From Streptomyces sp. NBC_01465 (GTDB taxonomy: Bacteria > Actinomycetota > Actinomycetes > Streptomycetales > Streptomycetaceae), in NCBI RefSeq assembly GCF_036227325.1, contig NZ_CP109467.1:5828001-5892000 (forward strand): a stretch of 64,000 nucleotides of DNA, read 5' to 3'. The notes under the pieces are model-generated. The model did no database searches. It had not been told where the DNA came from and saw only the letters and a list, made by a program, of their open reading frames with translations. How positions within the stretch are numbered: the first letter of the stretch is position 1; the number at the start of each line of letters is the position of its first letter. The position numbers and the translations under genes were made by a program. Below are positions 61,087 to 64,000 of the stretch, one piece after another.

Positions 61087-61135
61087 GCGTCAACGTTAGG
61101 TTGACGGTGCCTCCATCGTCAACCCTTGGTTGACG
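61087..61135 (-). promoter_or_regulatory. Leaderless promoter with two identical operators (HTH-ClpN gene)
   Basis: CGTCAAC-N5-GTTGACG occurs at 61088-61106 and 61117-61135 (same 7-bp arms, same 5-nt spacer, centres 29 bp apart). On the minus strand TTGACG, 18 bp, TAACGT, then 6 bases to the ATG: a complete promoter with start at or near the start codon. Both operators overlap promoter elements, so occupancy should block transcription. Confidence 0.8.
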
Positions 61136-61767
61136 GTTGTCCGGCCGGCGTACGCGAGGATCGCGGGGGCCGCCTCCCGCAGGGACGCGAAATGCCGGTG
61201 CGCACCCTCGACGGACCGGGCTGTGTTCACGTTCCACACGGTCATTCCGGCGGCCAGCCCCGCCCTGACCCCGGAAGGTGCGTCCTCGACGACCAGGCAG
61301 TCCCCGGGCGCGGCGCCCAGCCGCTCGGCTGCCAGCAGATACGGCACCGGCGACGGCTTCCCCTCGCTCACCCCGGCGGCGTCCACGATCACCTCGGGCA
61401 CCGGCAGTCCCGTACGGGCGAAGCGGCCGCGGACCCGGTGCTCGTAGTTGGAGGTGACCAGTGCCCAGGAGTCGGCGGGCAGTGCGTGCAGGAGCTCGGC
61501 TGCGCCCTCGAAGGCGGAGTACGTACCGGTGCGGACGTCCTCGTCCTCCAGGGCATGGAACTCGGTGAGGCACCGCTCCGGGTCGAGCGCGGGTGCGACG
61601 GCGGCGAAGGTCTCCAGCGGCCGTGTGCGCAGCGCCTCCTGGTAGACCGCGACGGGGTCGAGGCCGTGGCGGGCGGCCCAGGTCGCCCAGATGAGGCGCT
61701 GGTTGTCGAGGGCGTCGATCAGGGTGCCGTCGACGTCGAAGAGCACGTGTCTGTTCTCACTGTTCAC
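61096..61767 (-). CDS. HAD-superfamily hydrolase (phosphatase/phosphoglycolate-type)
   Basis: 223 residues, GTG 61767. HAD motifs in order: LFDVDGTLIDALD (I), WALVTSNYE (II), GKPSPVPYLLAAERLG (III), CLVVEDAPSGVRAGLAAGM (IV). The cap domain between I and II is helical, as in phosphoglycolate and pseudouridine phosphatases. Substrate unknown. Its 3' end runs through the operators and promoter of the following HTH-ClpN gene, so its C-terminal codons double as regulatory DNA. Confidence 0.92.
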   Translation of the reverse strand: MNSENRHVLFDVDGTLIDALDNQRLIWATWAARHGLDPVAVYQEALRTRPLETFAAVAPALDPERCLTEFHALEDEDVRTGTYSAFEGAAELLHALPADSWALVTSNYEHRVRGRFARTGLPVPEVIVDAAGVSEGKPSPVPYLLAAERLGAAPGDCLVVEDAPSGVRAGLAAGMTVWNVNTARSVEGAHRHFASLREAAPAILAYAGRTTVNQGLTMEAPST

Positions 61768-61841
61768 CGGACCATTGTCCCGGCCTCGCGATTTACCTGT
61801 GCATTAACATCCCTTGGGACTCGAGCGGGGAAAGGTGTTCC

Positions 61842-62168
61842 ATGGGTGACCAATTCAAGGTCGATACGGATCAACTGGGAAGATTCATCGACACATTGCA
61901 GCAATCACTCAAAGATCTGGACGAAGCGCGCAAAGCGCTCTCCCATGTCCGTGCGGACCAGATCGGCACACCCCGGCTCGACGAGGCCTGCGACACCTTC
62001 CAGGGCAAATGGAAGTACGGGTCCGAGCAGCTCAGCGAGATGATCGGCGCGATCAGCGAGGGCGTGAAGTCCAACAAGCTGAGCTACGAGGAGTTCGAGA
62101 AGAATCTCGCGGCCGCCCTCACCAAGATGGCGAACACGATCGACTCGAGCGGGGGCGGGCAGGGCTGA
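61842..62168 (+). CDS. WXG100 (ESAT-6-like) type VII secretion protein
   Basis: 108 residues, ATG 61842 with GGGGAAAGG about 7 bases upstream. Two helices with the turn KWKYGSEQL (WKYG in place of the usual W-x-G): FKVDTDQLGRFIDTLQQSLK and SEMIGAISEGVKSNKLSYEE. C-terminal SSGGGQG. A probable export substrate or a partner of the next gene, whose start it overlaps by 1 bp (TGATG). The cluster continues to the right edge. Confidence 0.88.
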   Translation: MGDQFKVDTDQLGRFIDTLQQSLKDLDEARKALSHVRADQIGTPRLDEACDTFQGKWKYGSEQLSEMIGAISEGVKSNKLSYEEFEKNLAAALTKMANTIDSSGGGQG

Positions 62169-63457
62169 TGGCCGCCAATCCGTATCCGAACCTCGGCTGG
62201 AACCCGGTCACCGGAATGCCGGGCGAAGTCACCGCCCTGCAGCAGAAGGTGCAGGCGGCGGCGAGTGCGCTCAGCAGCTCGCACGCGCAGATCGAGAAGC
62301 TCCTCGGCGAGAGCAGCCACTGGGAGGGGGAGGCGGCGAACGCCTTCCGCGACGCCCTCGACGGCGAGCTCCCCACGTACATGAAGAACGCGGCGCTCTC
62401 CCTGGAGAAGGCCGCGACGTGGCTGGGCACCTGGCACGGGGACCTCACCGCGCACCGCGACCTGGCGCAGAAGTACGACGGCGAGGCGGGCGAGAAGAAG
62501 ACCGCGGCCGACAACGCCAAGACGCGTCACGAGGAGGCGGGCCGCAACCCGGACCTCCAGCTGGCCGGGAAGCAGTACCCCAGCCAGGAGGAGGCGGACG
62601 CGGCGACGGCGCGGCTGCGGGCGGCCGAGAAGTCGCTCAACGACGCGGCCACGCAGCTCACCAACGCCAACACCGCGTACAACGACGTGATCACCAAGGC
62701 CCACACCCTGGAGACCGAGCACGGCGACCGGGCCGGGGTGATCGCGGGCAAGCTCGACGAGGCGGACGACAAGCTGGCGCCCAAGGAGCCGGGGTGGTTC
62801 TCCAAGACGCTCAGCGCGATCGGGGACGGGCTCAAGGCGGCGGGGCAGTTCCTGCTCGATCACGCGGGGACGATCGGGGCCATCGCGGGGTTGCTGGCGC
62901 TGTTCCCTACGCCGCTGGCGCCGCTTTTTGCGGGGATCGCGGTGGTCGCGAGTGCGGCCTCGATGGGGAAGAACCTGGCCAACGAGGACTTCAGGGACTC
63001 GTTGTGGGGTGAGCATGGCTGGAAGGAAGGTCTGACTGCGTGGGCGTCCGTCGGGGGCGACACGCTGGGCATGCTGCCCGGGGTCGGCGCACTGGCCAGG
63101 GCGGGCAGTGAGGCCGGGCTGGCAGCCGCGGTCGCCCGGGAAGGCGGGGAGGCGCTGTCGGTGGGGGCGAAGGCGAGCGCGTTCACGAGCGAGGTCGTAC
63201 CGGCCTTCTCGTACAAGGCACTTGACGCGGCCACCAGCTCCGGGGTCGGCAAGGCCTGGGACTTCGCGGCCAACGGCGTCAATGTCGTGGCCAACCTCGG
63301 ATCGTCGCTGGAGACCGAGGGCGTGCTGCCCGACGGCGGGCCTGGCCATGATTCGACAGAGGCGACCAAGGCGGCAGCTGCAGCCAAGGGTGGATTCGGC
63401 GCGGTGCCCGCCCTCGTGACCGACATCGGTGAACTGATCAGGGGTGTCCGGCTGTGA
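62168..63457 (+). CDS. Large WXG-domain type VII secretion effector-like protein
   Basis: 429 residues, ATG 62168 (MAANPYPNLGWNPVTGMPGE). N-terminal WXG-like helical domain with SSHWEGEAANAF at about residue 50, then LGTWHGDLTAH; a coiled-coil middle (about 110-205); a hydrophobic stretch (about 245-285: AGTIGAIAGLLALFPTPLAP) and a Gly/Ala-rich C-terminus ending in a small domain. This is the layout of polymorphic-toxin-like or pore-type T7SS cargo; no toxin motif is recognised at the C-terminus. Coupled to both neighbours. Confidence 0.85.
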   Translation: MAANPYPNLGWNPVTGMPGEVTALQQKVQAAASALSSSHAQIEKLLGESSHWEGEAANAFRDALDGELPTYMKNAALSLEKAATWLGTWHGDLTAHRDLAQKYDGEAGEKKTAADNAKTRHEEAGRNPDLQLAGKQYPSQEEADAATARLRAAEKSLNDAATQLTNANTAYNDVITKAHTLETEHGDRAGVIAGKLDEADDKLAPKEPGWFSKTLSAIGDGLKAAGQFLLDHAGTIGAIAGLLALFPTPLAPLFAGIAVVASAASMGKNLANEDFRDSLWGEHGWKEGLTAWASVGGDTLGMLPGVGALARAGSEAGLAAAVAREGGEALSVGAKASAFTSEVVPAFSYKALDAATSSGVGKAWDFAANGVNVVANLGSSLETEGVLPDGGPGHDSTEATKAAAAAKGGFGAVPALVTDIGELIRGVRL

Positions 63458-64000
63458 CAGCGCAAGATTTCTCCGGCGGGCTCCAGGCGCCCGAACGGCC
63501 GGCGTTCTGGTACGGACTGCCGCACGGATACCGGCAGTTGGACATCCGCCCGACCGTCGAAGGCCTCGAAGAGGTGGCACGACAGATCCTCCAGCTGCCC
63601 GAGGGCGGCCCGCGCGAACAGGCCGACAAGGTCTTCCGGATGTACGCGGGCGTGGTCGCGATGTTCGCCGAGCAGCAGGTGCAGGGCTGCGCGATGGGCA
63701 TGCACCCCGACGACAACGGTGAGCTGGTGCTCTCCGCGATCGTCGTCTCGACGGTCGGCATGCCCGGCACCAACCCCAAGGCGGTGCTCGCCGCGATGCT
63801 CGCGGAGGGGGGCGTGGGCGACGGCGTACAGCCGGTCGAACTGCCCGCGGGGCCCGGCTATCTGACGGAGTTCGTACGCGAGGAGATGGCCCCCAGCGGC
63901 GAGAACGAGCCGCTCTGGCAGGGCATGGTCGCCGTCGCGGACACGCAGACCTCGTCGGTCGTCGCCGTACAGCTGGTGACCGGGGCGGTCGCCCTGGCGG
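63454..64000 (+). CDS. Hypothetical T7SS-associated protein (C-terminus cut by window edge)
   Basis: At least 182 residues, GTG 63454 overlapping the preceding stop by 4 bp (GTGA). No signal peptide or membrane segment in the visible part: FWYGLPHGYRQLDIRPTVEG, QADKVFRMYAGVVAMFAEQQ, VQGCAMGMHPDDNGELVLSA. Alpha/beta, possibly a chaperone or immunity protein for the upstream effector; this is inference from position. Confidence 0.75.
   Translation, partial: MTAQDFSGGLQAPERPAFWYGLPHGYRQLDIRPTVEGLEEVARQILQLPEGGPREQADKVFRMYAGVVAMFAEQQVQGCAMGMHPDDNGELVLSAIVVSTVGMPGTNPKAVLAAMLAEGGVGDGVQPVELPAGPGYLTEFVREEMAPSGENEPLWQGMVAVADTQTSSVVAVQLVTGAVALA

Overview
The window is chromosomal DNA of a Streptomyces species or a very close relative. 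The evidence is the very high G+C content with G/C-biased third codon positions, frequent GTG starts, overlapping start/stop operons, sugar ABC operons without their own ATPase, WhiJ-type HTH/DUF397/ATPase clusters, and the gene order mce - thiolase - meaB - icmA - trx - pyk - ackA - pta - pfkA, which from memory (not checked) matches a conserved core segment of the S. coelicolor chromosome. I see no rRNA or tRNA genes, insertion sequences or prophage.

Layout. 1-2.8 kb: methylmalonyl-CoA epimerase (cut by the left edge), a thiolase and the mutase chaperone MeaB. 2.8-9.3 kb: an oxidoreductase, a rare three-domain polysaccharide enzyme (NodB deacetylase + GT2 synthase + acyltransferase-3) coupled to a Pro/Thr-rich membrane protein, and an MFS exporter. 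9.2-18.6 kb: a PepSY/two-component module, a MarR gene, a three-gene AIM24 operon, small membrane and thiamine-binding proteins, regulators and a second MFS gene whose 5' end reads through dispersed repeats. 18.6-26 kb: a two-repeat CRISPR-like element, icmA behind a 24-bp perfect palindrome, a two-component system whose probable boxes also lie in front of a MurG-like/LegB-like pair, and a TetR gene. 26-33 kb: thioredoxin-TPR protein, a DUF6230/DUF6114/secreted-protein operon, and a WhiJ-like cluster. 33-37 kb: a sugar ABC operon. 37-43.3 kb: pyk, ackA, pta and divergent pfkA, with DosR-like dyads in the pta/pfkA gap.

43.4-53 kb is more accessory: an HTH-TM-lectin protein, a LysR-type ligand domain without HTH, DUF5997, an RraA-like protein, an Imm5-like orphan immunity protein, an FUSC transporter with an HNH-like tail divergent from a MarR gene (30-bp gap), and a NarL-type two-component system divergent from a secreted protein with two matching palindromes between them. 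53-57 kb is a second sugar ABC operon (LacI-type operator, strong intercistronic hairpins). 56.5-60.3 kb is a DcuSR/CitAB-type system divergent from dctA, with a CRP-like site and a long dyad between them. 60.3-61.8 kb holds an HTH-ClpN protein with two identical operators over a leaderless promoter, and a HAD phosphatase. 61.8-64 kb is the start of a type VII secretion (WXG100) cluster that runs off the right edge.

Themes. Central acyl-CoA and acetate metabolism (mce, thiolase, meaB, icmA, pta-ackA, pyk, pfkA) is interleaved with four two-component systems and many small repressors. For most of these regulators a symmetrical or tandem-repeat operator can be seen next to the gene. Several convergent gene pairs overlap at their 3' ends, and several promoters look leaderless.
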